64,000 nt of DNA from Paenibacillus sp. IHBB 10380. Lineage in GTDB: Bacteria > Bacillota > Bacilli > Paenibacillales > Paenibacillaceae. Location of the stretch: positions 1,922,001-1,986,000 of the forward strand of contig NZ_CP010976.1 of assembly GCF_000949425.1 (NCBI RefSeq), written 5' to 3'. A program made the position numbers and the translations under genes. The notes beneath the pieces were generated by a model, which was not told where the DNA came from, searched no databases, and saw only the letters and a program-made list of their open reading frames with translations. Of this stretch, positions 7,914-16,838 are shown one piece after another (the stretch's first letter is position 1; every line of letters begins with the position of its first letter).

Positions 7914-8531
7914 TCAAATAAAGCTTCTCTTTGTTGAATATCCACAATATCGGCTGAGCGGGTCCCTCAATAGAACGAACTGATGCAGGTACTCATTGAA
8001 TAGCTGAATCAGCGCTGGACCACCAGCAGGACCGATAAGCGTCTTGGCAACCTGAGGAGTCCACAGATGCTGATCACATCGACTTCTCAAAGCCAGGTCA
8101 TCAAGAGCTGCCTCCCAATAATGATTGAGCGCCCATCCCTGTGATTGGAACTCGCGTGCCCAACGTGTTAAAGTCACTCCGATGCTCTGCACTTGAATGG
8201 CTAGCTCGCTTCTCCACTATCCCTAAGAACCAGTGCGCTAAGCAGAAGTATAGCCTCTCTCCCGGCAATTGCCAGACTAGCTTCAAGATTATCGAGCAAC
8301 AACTCCGAAGCGGTGGACTGACCAAGCTGTACCCTGATCGCTGAAAGCAACACCCCTAATTCGCGGACGACCATCCTTCGCTCGGTAAACACCGTCGGGA
8401 AGAGCCCATTCGCCATTGTTCTGTGATTGCTTAATTGACTTATTCGTCTGTTCGCCGATTAGTCCATCAATATCGATGCTCTCTCCCCATTTTATACTAT
8501 GCCTACCCAACGTTAAACGATATTCTAACAT
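7914..8531 (-). pseudogene. Unidentified gene broken by frameshifts
   Basis: A good start at 8531 (AGGAGAGGTG just upstream) begins MLEYRLTLGRHSIKWGESID and continues to RAKDGRPRIRG. The coherent peptide then passes into a second frame (LLSAIRVQLGQSTASELLLD, ending LLLSALVLRDSGE) and a third (TRWAREFQSQGWALNHYWEA to the stop at 7914). At least two frameshifts are needed to restore one protein of about 205 residues. I cannot name the family. Confidence 0.5.
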
Positions 8532-9149
8532 TTTACACCTCTCCTTCTGTTGGTTAGGATAACATCCCTAGATTCTAATTGAACAGAAGGCACTTTATTG
8601 TATTATCGCATCAATTCAGTAAGATAAGAACATTATTGAAACTATAAAAAGACCATTTATAGAAGCATGGTTTTTCCACGTTCCAACCTTCCTATTACCT
8701 GACTCCGCTCATCATCTAACGAGTTCCCATTCAAAGCGAGCAAAATACCTGACTCTTGGAATGCCTTAGCCATATAGATTACATACTCAATACTAGTCAA
8801 AAGACCCCACTTTGTTAAAGTGGAGTCGTACACGATGATCTATTCCAAAAATGCAATTAATTATTATTTAAATACTACTGTTACATTTATCGTTGAGACA
8901 TCGTCACTGAAATTCATCGCGGCGGTCAAGCAAATTGTCGCCTAGCCTCAAATATGTATAGTTATGTTTTTACTAACGTGTTCAGGGTTAAGCCACACTT
9001 CATCCTGTAATGACCATTTTCGCGTAATGTCTGATATTAAAAGAATGCATATCTGTTGTCTAAACTTAATTGATATTCGGAGATGAATATTTAGATTCAT
9101 GTAGGGAAAATATATTAATGTTCAAAATAGATTATGAGGAGAATTGGTG
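8532..9149. other. Gene-free spacer
   Basis: About 600 bases without coding potential that I can support. It should contain the promoter of the downstream spore-type cluster, but no clear consensus box was found by eye. Confidence 0.35.
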
Positions 9150-9470
9150 ATGAAGAAAATCTGGTCATTGTTATTTGCTTTAACAATATTTTCATGCGCG
9201 CTTTCTTTACCTGCTTTCGCGCAACAAACAAGTCGAGATAATATGATGATAACGAATAACACCCGAATGAACAACAACTTCGATACTAACAGCACAACTA
9301 ATACTCAAACGAATGGGTATGAAATTGACAGTAATCGTAACAATTCTAATAACTACCGAACAAATGCGGTAACTGATGATAACGATTTTGATTGGGGATG
9401 GCTAGGCTTACTTGGTTTAACTGGCTTATTCGGATTAAGGAATCGTGATCACGAACGCAACAAAAAATAA
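9150..9470 (+). CDS. Small secreted WGxxG-type protein
   Basis: A 106-residue protein with a clear Sec signal (KKIWSLLFALTIFSCALSLP, cleaved after AFA), an Asn/Thr-rich disordered middle and a C-terminal WGWLGLLGLTGLFGLRNR motif. That Trp-Gly-rich hydrophobic tail followed by basic residues is typical of the WGxxGxxE/MYXO-CTERM-like anchoring tails found in many Bacillales exported proteins. The ATG at 9150 is set by GAGGAG eight bases upstream. It precedes the DUF3231 gene by 40 bases. Role unknown; probably at the cell surface. Confidence 0.75.
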   Translation: MKKIWSLLFALTIFSCALSLPAFAQQTSRDNMMITNNTRMNNNFDTNSTTNTQTNGYEIDSNRNNSNNYRTNAVTDDNDFDWGWLGLLGLTGLFGLRNRDHERNKK

Positions 9471-9510
9471 ATTTGAAAAATTTCAACAAATGAAAAGAGG
9501 TAGAAATGAA

Positions 9511-10020
9511 ATGGGAATTCTAAACGGTAATCCAAAACATGAACCGATGCATTATGGAGAAGTATTTACTGTATGGCAAGGCTCCGCTGTAGCTAAGGGT
9601 GCCGTATCTTGCTACCAAACATACTTAAACCACGCAGGTGACAAAGACCTTAAAAAAGTGCTTGAAGCTTTAATTGATCAAGCAAAATTAGAGATTAAAG
9701 AGCTCGATACTTTACTCACAGATAACGGAATTATTCCTGCACCAGTTATGCCTGAAAGACCACTTGTAAAACTAGAAGATATTCCTGCAGGCGCAAGATT
9801 TAGTGATCCTGAAATAGCAGCTAAAATTGCAGCTGACACTTCTATTGGTTTGGTTGCATGTAGCCAAGCTATGGGCCAATCAGTAAGGGCAGATATTGGA
9901 GCTCTATTTGCTAAATATCATCTTTCTAAAGCAGCCTTAGGTTTTCGGATACTTGAGTTAACAAAAGAAAAAGGTTGGCTTGTCCCTCCTCCTCTTCAAT
10001 TGATACGTCCCGAGGTTTAA
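9511..10020 (+). CDS. DUF3231 family protein, spore-associated type
   Basis: A 169-residue protein matching one DUF3231 unit: GNPKHEPMHYGEVFTVWQGS at the start, helical KKVLEALIDQAKLEIKELDT, then GIIPAPVMPERP and a C-terminal ILELTKEKGWLVPPP. The unit is a four-helix bundle related to CotF/ferritin-like spore-coat proteins; full DUF3231 proteins often have two units, this one has one. The ATG at 9511 is preferred over 9490 because AGAGG sits ten bases before it. It clusters with a Gln-rich protein and a Mn catalase, as in spore-coat gene groups. Confidence 0.82.
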   Translation: MGILNGNPKHEPMHYGEVFTVWQGSAVAKGAVSCYQTYLNHAGDKDLKKVLEALIDQAKLEIKELDTLLTDNGIIPAPVMPERPLVKLEDIPAGARFSDPEIAAKIAADTSIGLVACSQAMGQSVRADIGALFAKYHLSKAALGFRILELTKEKGWLVPPPLQLIRPEV

Positions 10021-10071
10021 TTTACACTCGTTTAACTCATTTCGCTTTCAAAAAACTAGGAGGAATACACA

Positions 10072-10416
10072 ATGATCAACAATCTAAACCAACAACAACA
10101 GCAACTAGCACAAGCAGAACAGCTTATACAGCAATTGGTGTCACAGACACAACAGGCTTCCATCCAATATCAGCACCTATTAGCTCAAGAGCAACAAAAT
10201 GCAAGAACACTAGAGCAACTTTCCCAAAGAGAGCAACAAGCGGCTCAAATCATTCAAACCGCATTACAAGGACATCAAAATGCGATTCAACAATTACAAC
10301 AAGTATCGGGATTATGCAAACAAATAGCTCAATCTACTAACCAATTTACTCCTAATGCGATTTTGTCCAATCAACATTTACATCCAAATACATTTCCCAA
10401 CCATTCCATTCAATAA
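10072..10416 (+). CDS. Gln-rich coiled-coil protein, probable coat-associated
   Basis: A 114-residue protein in which about a third of the residues are glutamine, with heptad-like spacing (LAQAEQLIQQLVSQTQQ) over residues 5-85 and an Asn/Pro/His-rich tail. No transmembrane segment or signal. AGGAGGAATACACA before the ATG is an excellent ribosome binding site. It lies between DUF3231 and Mn-catalase genes with short gaps, so it is probably co-transcribed and structural. No family recognised beyond low-complexity Gln-rich spore proteins. Confidence 0.7.
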   Translation: MINNLNQQQQQLAQAEQLIQQLVSQTQQASIQYQHLLAQEQQNARTLEQLSQREQQAAQIIQTALQGHQNAIQQLQQVSGLCKQIAQSTNQFTPNAILSNQHLHPNTFPNHSIQ

Positions 10417-10430
10417 TAGGAGGATCTCTA

Positions 10431-11285
10431 TTGTATTTCTACAAAGAAGATTTAATTAATATTATTAAAAAGGACAAACCAGACCCAGCAGCAGCTAAGG
10501 TTTTGCAAGAAACGCTTGGTGGACAATTCGGAGAAATGCGTACTATGATGCAATACTTCTTCCAAAGTAGTAATTTCCGGGGTAAAGAGACACAATTCCG
10601 TGATTTAATACGTGGTGTATTTCTTGAGGAGATCAGCCACGTTGAGCTCGTTCAACAAACCATTAATCAACTGCTTAACGACTCTGGTGAAGACTCTCCA
10701 GGAAATGCTGGGGTTGATTCGGCCCCTTTGGATGAAGCCATTAAACATGCCAATCCTCATCATTTCATTGTAGGTGCAAAGAGCTCTTTGCCTGTTGATG
10801 CGGCAGGTAATCCATGGCTGGGCAATTATGTATATAGCCATGGCAATCTAATTAGTGACCTTTTGGACAATCTTGTCCTAGAGTCAACCGGGGTTCTGCA
10901 GAAATCACGAATCTACGAAATGAGCTCCAACCAAACATTTCGTGAGACCCTTGCATTTCTAATCGTTCGTGACAATGCCCATCAGAACGCTTTCGCTAAA
11001 GCGTTGGAAACGCTTGGAGTAGAATGGGGCAAGCTCTTCCCGGTACCCAATTATGATATTAATAAATACCCGGAATGCCGCAAGTATGTAGATTTGGGAT
11101 ACCATAATGCTCAGTTTAATTTCCGTCTGGATCAATCTCGTATTGGTGAAATATTTAATGGTAAGTCTCCTAGCCGTAATGGCGGACAATTAGAGGTTAC
11201 ACCACCACCAGATGGCTTTCCTATCCCCTACTTACCTGAAATGCCAAATGAACATAGCCCAGGTATCTATGATATGAACGCCTAG
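10431..11285 (+). CDS. Manganese catalase family protein
   Basis: A 284-residue ferritin-like protein of the Mn-catalase/CotJC/YdbD family. The metal-binding helices are visible: GGQFGEMRTMMQYFFQSSNF, then FLEEISHVELVQQ with the E-E-x-x-H signature, and a second pair around LVLESTGVL and DNAHQNAF. It should convert hydrogen peroxide to water and oxygen using a dimanganese centre. The start is TTG at 10431, fixed by AGGAGGATCTC. It ends the DUF3231/Gln-rich cluster, followed by a strong terminator. Family members are often spore-coat or spore-germination associated. Confidence 0.9.
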   Translation: MYFYKEDLINIIKKDKPDPAAAKVLQETLGGQFGEMRTMMQYFFQSSNFRGKETQFRDLIRGVFLEEISHVELVQQTINQLLNDSGEDSPGNAGVDSAPLDEAIKHANPHHFIVGAKSSLPVDAAGNPWLGNYVYSHGNLISDLLDNLVLESTGVLQKSRIYEMSSNQTFRETLAFLIVRDNAHQNAFAKALETLGVEWGKLFPVPNYDINKYPECRKYVDLGYHNAQFNFRLDQSRIGEIFNGKSPSRNGGQLEVTPPPDGFPIPYLPEMPNEHSPGIYDMNA

Positions 11286-11287
11286 TA

Positions 11288-11330
11288 GTAATAAAAGCCT
11301 GCTTATTACTATTAAGCAGGCTTTTATTAC
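11288..11330. terminator. Terminator after Mn catalase
   Basis: Stem AATAAAAGCCTGCTTA with its complement around a TTACTAT loop, directly after the stop codon. Confidence 0.88.
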
Positions 11331-11388
11331 ATTTGAAACAATCAGACTTAAGATGGAGATAAAAGTATTTACAAGGTGGCGATCTGAC

Positions 11389-12234
11389 ATGGATAAAGAA
11401 TTATCTTATGGTGATGACTATCACTACTTACCTATAACTTCGATTAAAAGTGGTGTTGGACAAGAAGTAACTTCAGATTTATTTTGTTTAACGATTCAAA
11501 TTGTCAATGTCATTTTCATAGGTCAACCTAATTCCGATAATTGGATATTAGTTGATGCAGGAATGCCTAAATCTGCTGACACCATTATAGCGGCTTCTGA
11601 AGAACGGTTCGGTCCTAAAAGCAAGCCCAAAGCGATAATTCTAACCCACGGACACTTTGACCATGTTGGTGCTATTGTTGAGCTCATAGACCATTGGGGG
11701 GTTCCCGTTTATGCACATGAACTGGAATTACCTTATTTAACAGGCAAGCAAAACTATCCAGATCCTGATCCAACCGTTGAAGGAGGATTGATTGCCAAAA
11801 TGTCTCCTTTATTTCCTAACGAAGCCATTCATCTTGGTCATCATGTAACAAAGCTTCCTTCTGACTATACGATACCATCAATGTCAGAATGGCGATGGAT
11901 CCACACGTCTGGACATACGCCTGGTCATATCTCTTTATTCAGAGAACGTGATCGTTTGCTCATCGCTGGAGATGCATTTGTAACGGTCAAGCAAGAATAT
12001 CTGTATGACGTTATTTCCCAGAAACCAGAAATCAGCGGACCTCCTCGCTATTTAACAACAGATTGGCAAGCCGCATTAGAGTCCGTTAGGTCATTAGAAG
12101 CATTGAAACCGTTGATTGCCATTACGGGACATGGCCTCCCCTTTGCCGGAGAAATTTTGACGCATAGTCTGAAACAATTGGCTGATGAATTTGATCGTAA
12201 AGCTGTACCGCGATATGGAAAGTATGTAAATTGA
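11389..12234 (+). CDS. MBL-fold metallo-hydrolase
   Basis: A 281-residue metallo-beta-lactamase-fold enzyme. The zinc motif HGHFDHVG (HxHxDH) is near residue 95, with further ligands in SGHTPGHIS, LLIAGDAF and the final GHGLPF, so both metal sites look complete. It is closer to glyoxalase II/YobT-like hydrolases than to antibiotic-destroying lactamases; no signal peptide, so cytoplasmic. I prefer the ATG at 11389, with AAGGTGGC upstream, over the ATG at 11353. It follows the spore-type cluster after a terminator and is probably its own unit. Confidence 0.85.
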   Translation: MDKELSYGDDYHYLPITSIKSGVGQEVTSDLFCLTIQIVNVIFIGQPNSDNWILVDAGMPKSADTIIAASEERFGPKSKPKAIILTHGHFDHVGAIVELIDHWGVPVYAHELELPYLTGKQNYPDPDPTVEGGLIAKMSPLFPNEAIHLGHHVTKLPSDYTIPSMSEWRWIHTSGHTPGHISLFRERDRLLIAGDAFVTVKQEYLYDVISQKPEISGPPRYLTTDWQAALESVRSLEALKPLIAITGHGLPFAGEILTHSLKQLADEFDRKAVPRYGKYVN

Positions 12235-12585
12235 CTAATTTTGTTTGAATTTAAAGCTGAGACATAGATCGTTACCCCAAGATCTTTGTGTTGGATTTTC
12301 ATTTCTGTCGGACATGATAGCTAATATTATGGAAATAGCGAAATAAAAATCATCCTAGGGTGATTTTTTTAGTATACAAGTGAAATTAAGTAACAGTTCT
12401 CTACTACGCTAGCTCTATCACTAGCTAATCCTGCCTTCGGTGATGGTGTAAGGTGGTTCATGATAGCCTTCCCTGCTGGATAAATTTCCAGGTGCTCACC
12501 CAACAGTGATACATGTCTTGTTGATTCCTACCCATTCAGCACTAGTAACATGGGATACATTTTATCTTAAAGACGGCTATAATGT
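12235..12585. other. Spacer between convergent genes
   Basis: Contains a short terminator-like hairpin (AAAAATCATCCTAGGGTGAT and a T run, 12345-12370). The rest, 12371-12585, shows no gene that I can support. Confidence 0.45.
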
Positions 12586-13818
12586 TTAATATTTAATGTT
12601 ATCACCTTGATCGCTATTACTGGGAGTAACTGCGAATAACGTTAGTAATCCGCCGACCAACCCTACGGATGCCATAGTGCCAAATGTCAACCAATGCCCT
12701 TTGTTTATTAGAAGCGATATTACCAATGGCCCCAGTGCCACTCCAATGAACCGCATGCTACTATATAAGGAGGTAATCGTACCCCGGTTATCCTTCTCAA
12801 TTCCCTCAGTAATTAATGCATCCATACAAGGTAGTGCTACTCCAATGCCAACTCCACTTAAACTTAAGAATCCCACCATCAGATAAATCCCTTTATTAAA
12901 ACCAGTTAAAACCATAGATATAGTTAACAGTACCATCCCACTAAATCCCAGCCACTTCATCAGTGTTTTATTCTTTCCTATAATCTTTCCACTTCCATAT
13001 GAAGAGAGGCAAAGAAGTGAGAGTGGGATAGCTAGCACAAAACCCTTTGTGGCCCCACGAAGATTATATTTAGATTCCAGTGTCTCTGATAAATAGAATA
13101 ACACTCCAAAAGTTACAAACATGCAGATGCCGCCGATTGCAAAAATAGAATAGAGCCAACGCCCTTTTTCATGCAAAATGTCTCTTATTTCTGATGTGAA
13201 TTGACGTAAACTTGTATTCTCTGGTTTTTCATTTTTCTCTGGTTTTGGATTTTCTACTAAAAGCAAAACCATTAGAAATGAAATCAAACAAAGTATAGGA
13301 ATCGCTATAAAAGGAGCAAACCAAAGTAGTGTGCCTAAATACGCGCCCAATATCGGACTGAGAACCTTTCCGAAAGTGTTGGAGGTTTCAATAAGTCCTA
13401 AATTTTTGCTAACTTCTGTTTCATCTTTAAAAAGGTCACCTATAAAAGGAAGGACGATTGGAAAAGCCCCCGCAGCTCCAATTCCCTGTAGCAAACGTCC
13501 AGTCAGTATAATCCAATAGGCGCTTAACCCCTCCATAAACCAAGAAGCTGCTACACATATCGTCCCGCCTACAGCAGTAATAAGCAAGCTTGGTAGTATA
13601 ATTTTTTTTCGCCCAAAACGATCAGACAAATATCCTGCAATCGGAATCATCGGAATCGCTACGAGCCCGTAAACCGTAATGATCATACTGACTTGAAAAG
13701 CAGTAATTCCTAGCTGGCGTGATATTTGTGGCAGAATAGGTAGTAGCATTGAATTACCGAGTGTCATAATTAATGGAATTGAAGCAAGTGCAACTAACTC
13801 CCATTTTTTGTTCTTCAT
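12586..13818 (-). CDS. MFS transporter, YmfD-like exporter
   Basis: A 410-residue major-facilitator protein with about 12 membrane helices. The motif-A loop GYLSDRFGRKK follows helix 2 and GRLLQGIGAAGAFP sits in helix 4-5, as in drug:H+ antiporters of the DHA1 group. The N-terminus (WELVALASIPLIMTLGNSML) resembles the bacillibactin exporter YmfD of Bacillus, so a siderophore or drug exporter is likely; the substrate is inference. The start at 13818 is chosen because AAAGGTGG stands before it; the frame opens further upstream. It is divergent from the LysE-type gene, so the two share a 160-base promoter region. Confidence 0.85.
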   Translation of the reverse strand: MKNKKWELVALASIPLIMTLGNSMLLPILPQISRQLGITAFQVSMIITVYGLVAIPMIPIAGYLSDRFGRKKIILPSLLITAVGGTICVAASWFMEGLSAYWIILTGRLLQGIGAAGAFPIVLPFIGDLFKDETEVSKNLGLIETSNTFGKVLSPILGAYLGTLLWFAPFIAIPILCLISFLMVLLLVENPKPEKNEKPENTSLRQFTSEIRDILHEKGRWLYSIFAIGGICMFVTFGVLFYLSETLESKYNLRGATKGFVLAIPLSLLCLSSYGSGKIIGKNKTLMKWLGFSGMVLLTISMVLTGFNKGIYLMVGFLSLSGVGIGVALPCMDALITEGIEKDNRGTITSLYSSMRFIGVALGPLVISLLINKGHWLTFGTMASVGLVGGLLTLFAVTPSNSDQGDNIKY

Positions 13819-13981
13819 GAACGAACCACCTTTATCTTTATTTGTAGCATTGTTTACTGTATGTTCAAATTTCTTAGTAATCAAATGTTATTCCAATTAA
13901 AAACTTGTATTAAAAATAGGTTTGTCCGAATAGCCTATTTACGTAGTATGTTATAGAACAAGTTAAAGGGGGAAGAACAAG

Positions 13982-14617
13982 ATCAATACATTTTTTAGTT
14001 ATATTTTTCTTGGTTTGTCACTTTCCGCACCCATTGGACCCATCAATGCTGCACAGCTAAACAAGGGCATTCAAGGAGGATTTTGGCATGCATATGTTAT
14101 CGGGCTTGGTGCTATAAGTGCGGATATTATCTATATGTTGCTAGTGTATTTTGGAGTCATACATCTGCTTGACTCTCCATTTATAAAAGCCTTTCTATGG
14201 ATTTTCGGCTTTTTTGTGTTAGTATATACAGGCATTGAAAGCATCAAAGATGCAGGGAAAATCTCATCTCCTGCTGAGATGCGAAGTAGCGGTTCTTCAT
14301 TGGGTAAAACATTTATATCTGGATTCCTGTTGTCTTTATTGAATCCATTATCTATCCTTTTCTGGCTCGGTATTTACGGATCTATACTGGCAAAAGCTGC
14401 CAACGAATTTCCGATACAGCAACTTTTAATATACAGTGGTGCTATCGTACTCGGCATTCTCCTTTGGGATGTAACCATGGCCGCTGTTTCTAGCATCTTT
14501 CGCGAATTTTTGACACTCCGAGTCTTAAAAGGCATTTCTATGCTGTCTGGACTGTCACTTGTAGGGTTTGGCTCATATTTTGGTGTACAAGCCTTTCAGT
14601 TACTATTTATCCACTAA
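13982..14617 (+). CDS. LysE-family exporter with non-standard start
   Basis: A LysE/RhtB-type amino-acid exporter of about 211 residues with six predicted membrane helices. The family motif SAPIGPINAAQLNKGI lies in helix 1 and the GFLLSLLNPLSILFWLG segment in the middle. Family alignment by eye requires the N-terminal (M)NTFFSYIFLGLSLS, which is present, but its first codon at 13982 is ATC instead of ATG, placed correctly after AAAGGGGGAAG. The next start-like codon, TTG at 14015, has no ribosome binding site and would cut half of helix 1. The gene may therefore be poorly expressed or dead. Confidence 0.75.
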   Translation: MNTFFSYIFLGLSLSAPIGPINAAQLNKGIQGGFWHAYVIGLGAISADIIYMLLVYFGVIHLLDSPFIKAFLWIFGFFVLVYTGIESIKDAGKISSPAEMRSSGSSLGKTFISGFLLSLLNPLSILFWLGIYGSILAKAANEFPIQQLLIYSGAIVLGILLWDVTMAAVSSIFREFLTLRVLKGISMLSGLSLVGFGSYFGVQAFQLLFIH

Positions 14618-14715
14618 AACTTTTTCTTTCGCATTCGTTTGATTCCATTCATTCGAAGCCCTGAGTCTTTTGCTAAAGGATAATGCTCTTTCACTGCTTG
14701 TTCTATTTCAAACAT
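14614..14715 (-). CDS. Possible 33-residue basic peptide
   Basis: An ATG overlapping the stop codon of the upstream permease (ATGTTTGA) starts MFEIEQAVKEHYPLAKDSGL and ends in a strongly basic RMRKKKF. GTGGAAAGA precedes the start. The overlap suggests translational coupling. It overlaps the 3' end of the opposing LysE gene by a few bases. No family is recognised; it may be a real small protein or a chance frame. Confidence 0.35.
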   Translation of the reverse strand: MFEIEQAVKEHYPLAKDSGLRMNGIKRMRKKKF

Positions 14716-16051
14716 TCTTTCCACATGAATTATTTTTCTTTTTGCGAAACCAGTGAACGATTAAGTCACATGCTGCGATCACAGAAACAAGTAGCAGACT
14801 GATATAAAATCCTGGACGGCTGAGAGCGTGAAAAAGGGTGCCGACCACTGCCATACCAATCAACAGAAACCCAATCCATCGTTTTACCCCACTCAACTTT
14901 TTTGCCTTCAGTAGTTTACCTGAAGAGAGCAAAATAAAAGACCAGTTATACAAAAGCATCAATCCGGCTGCAGTAGTGATATATTCATAAACTTTTCCAG
15001 GCATTAGTAGCGACAATACAATCGTTGCTAATAATCCGCCTGATATTAAGAAGAGAGCATAAAGTGGGTATTTATCTTTCCACTTACGCGAGAAAATTCT
15101 GGGAGCATCGCCTTCCTGAGCAAGAGTAATCATCATAGAAGTCACTGCGTAAAGTGATGCTATCATTGTGGAGAATCCAGCTATAATCAACACGGCATTA
15201 AAAACATGTGGAACAAAGATGAGATGGTCACTGCTCAGCGCAAGTACAAAGGGGCTTTCTTTCGGATTAAAAGCTCCTAAAGGCACCATGCATACAGCCA
15301 AACCAATAGAAATCACATACACTGTCGTTAGAAGTAAAAGCATGACCTTGCCTGCCTTTGGTGCTTCCTCCGGCTTTTCAAGACGAAAAGACATAATGCC
15401 AAGGACCTCAATGCCACCATATGCATAAAAGGCAAAAATAAAAGAGGACCATAACCCCATACCCCCGTTTGGAAATATAGCAGAATAGTTAAGTGGGAAC
15501 TTAGGCGAATATTTCCCTCCTCCAATCCATCCAGCTAGGAGAGCGGTTGCAATGATCAGAAACATGAGTATGGCAGCTATCTTGATTACAGCCAACACAT
15601 TTTCAACCCGGTCAAAACCCTTATTACCAAAAAAAACGATAAGGAGACCTAATATTCCGAACCCTGCCGCAAATACCCACATGGGAACTGATGGAAACCA
15701 AAAGCGGGAGAAAATAGACAATGCTGTCAACTGACTTCCCATAATAAGCAGCTCTGAGCACCAATATACCCAACCGCTCCCGAATCCGGCCCAACTCCCG
15801 AAAGCTTTTTTAGCATAGGAACGAAAAGATCCCTGCTCTGCATGATCTGCCGTCATGCTTGATAGAGCATCGAATACAACGTAGGTACCAACGCCCGCCA
15901 GAATGTATGCAATAAGTACTGCTGGCCCTCCGATCGAAATTGTCAGACTGGACCCGAGGAAATAGCCGGTACCAATCGTTCCCGCAACGCCAAGTAAAGA
16001 TAATTGCCACCATTTCAAGTTTTGTTCACCTTGGGCTGGAGTTTTGCTCAT
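14708..16051 (-). CDS. APC-family amino-acid permease
   Basis: A 447-residue permease with about 12 membrane helices. The helix-1 motif GVAGTIGTGYFLGSS and the KPEEAPKAGK loop mark the amino acid-polyamine-organocation superfamily, AAT branch (YtnA/ProY/AnsP-like), which takes up amino acids with protons. The substrate is not predictable by eye. ATG at 16051 follows AAGGAGTG. A 430-base leader lies upstream. Probably transcribed with the tiny overlapping downstream frame. Confidence 0.87.
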   Translation of the reverse strand: MSKTPAQGEQNLKWWQLSLLGVAGTIGTGYFLGSSLTISIGGPAVLIAYILAGVGTYVVFDALSSMTADHAEQGSFRSYAKKAFGSWAGFGSGWVYWCSELLIMGSQLTALSIFSRFWFPSVPMWVFAAGFGILGLLIVFFGNKGFDRVENVLAVIKIAAILMFLIIATALLAGWIGGGKYSPKFPLNYSAIFPNGGMGLWSSFIFAFYAYGGIEVLGIMSFRLEKPEEAPKAGKVMLLLLTTVYVISIGLAVCMVPLGAFNPKESPFVLALSSDHLIFVPHVFNAVLIIAGFSTMIASLYAVTSMMITLAQEGDAPRIFSRKWKDKYPLYALFLISGGLLATIVLSLLMPGKVYEYITTAAGLMLLYNWSFILLSSGKLLKAKKLSGVKRWIGFLLIGMAVVGTLFHALSRPGFYISLLLVSVIAACDLIVHWFRKKKNNSCGKNV

Positions 16052-16480
16052 GATTTCACTCCTTAGAAATTTAGGGGGTAATCTCCTTCAGATTTAACTC
16101 TGATGTTTCAGGATAACCCTCTTGCGAGAATCTCATTCACTATTTTTATAAATGATCACCCTTTGTAAATAGGTGAAAATATGACCGCCTAGAAGAGAGT
16201 GAAATTGTACAAATTGTATATATTTACAAAATAAAACCCCAAACAACAATCTGGGTTGGCATGAGACTTTAGAGACTCACGAATGGATTTGAAAAGAAAT
16301 ACAGCTAACATTAAGTATAATTTCATTTTTCAAACAATCCCAAGTTATTCCTAATAAGTCAGATGCAAATTGAAATCATATGTTGCAACAATCCTGAACA
16401 TTACTTCAATGACTTCAATGACTTCAATGAAAAAAGCAGGCTATCGTAGCGCCTGCTCTTCAATGTGTTGTATCATTCAA
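16052..16480. other. Leader/spacer upstream of permease
   Basis: No gene. The permease leader could fold (ATCCTGAAACATCAGAGTTA region at about 16095-16115) but matches no riboswitch or T-box that I know. ACTTCAATG is repeated three times at about 16405-16431, followed by a short hairpin AGCAGGC/GCGCCTGCT at 16434-16458. Confidence 0.4.
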
Positions 16481-16838
16481 CTAAGTGTTCCGTTAGTTCA
16501 ATATGAGATCACACCTGTTGATTAACCAAATTATGTAACCTCAATAAACCAAAAGTGGTTATATTTCTGAACAATATGTTGAATCCGCACCAGCCATTCA
16601 ATCGGTAATCTACAAAGAGCAAACAGGCGAGAGAATCGTGCAAAAGAAAGGGTTGCATGCCGAGGCAATGTTGGATTAGTGGCATCAAACATCCACTTGA
16701 GCAGCACGTAAACCATCAAAGCTCCAAACAATTGACCATACACAGCATTTTCGGCGGTACCAAACAATGTGGGGGATGTTTAAATGCTGTTTAATCCAAC
16801 GGAAAAAGACCTCGATTTGCCAACGAGCTTTATACATA
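16481..16838 (-). mobile_element. IS4-family element, 3' remnant
   Basis: The minus strand encodes the C-terminal third of an IS4-type DDE transposase. ARWQIEVFFRWIKQHLNIPH contains the YREK signature of the family, then after a one-base frameshift near 16765 the frame continues FGTAENAVYGQLFGALMVYV to the stop at 16531. About 30 bases further is the terminal inverted repeat (GTGTTCCGTTAGTTCAA, 16485-16501). The 5' two thirds are gone: at 16839 the sequence switches abruptly to the duplicated block. The frameshift and truncation make it non-functional. This locus links the eight solo inverted-repeat ends to an IS4-family element. Confidence 0.8.

Noticed and set aside
16055..16150. Possible riboswitch or T-box in the permease leader
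   Set aside because: Some stem potential, but no match to the conserved cores of glycine, lysine, SAM or T-box leaders that I could recognise.
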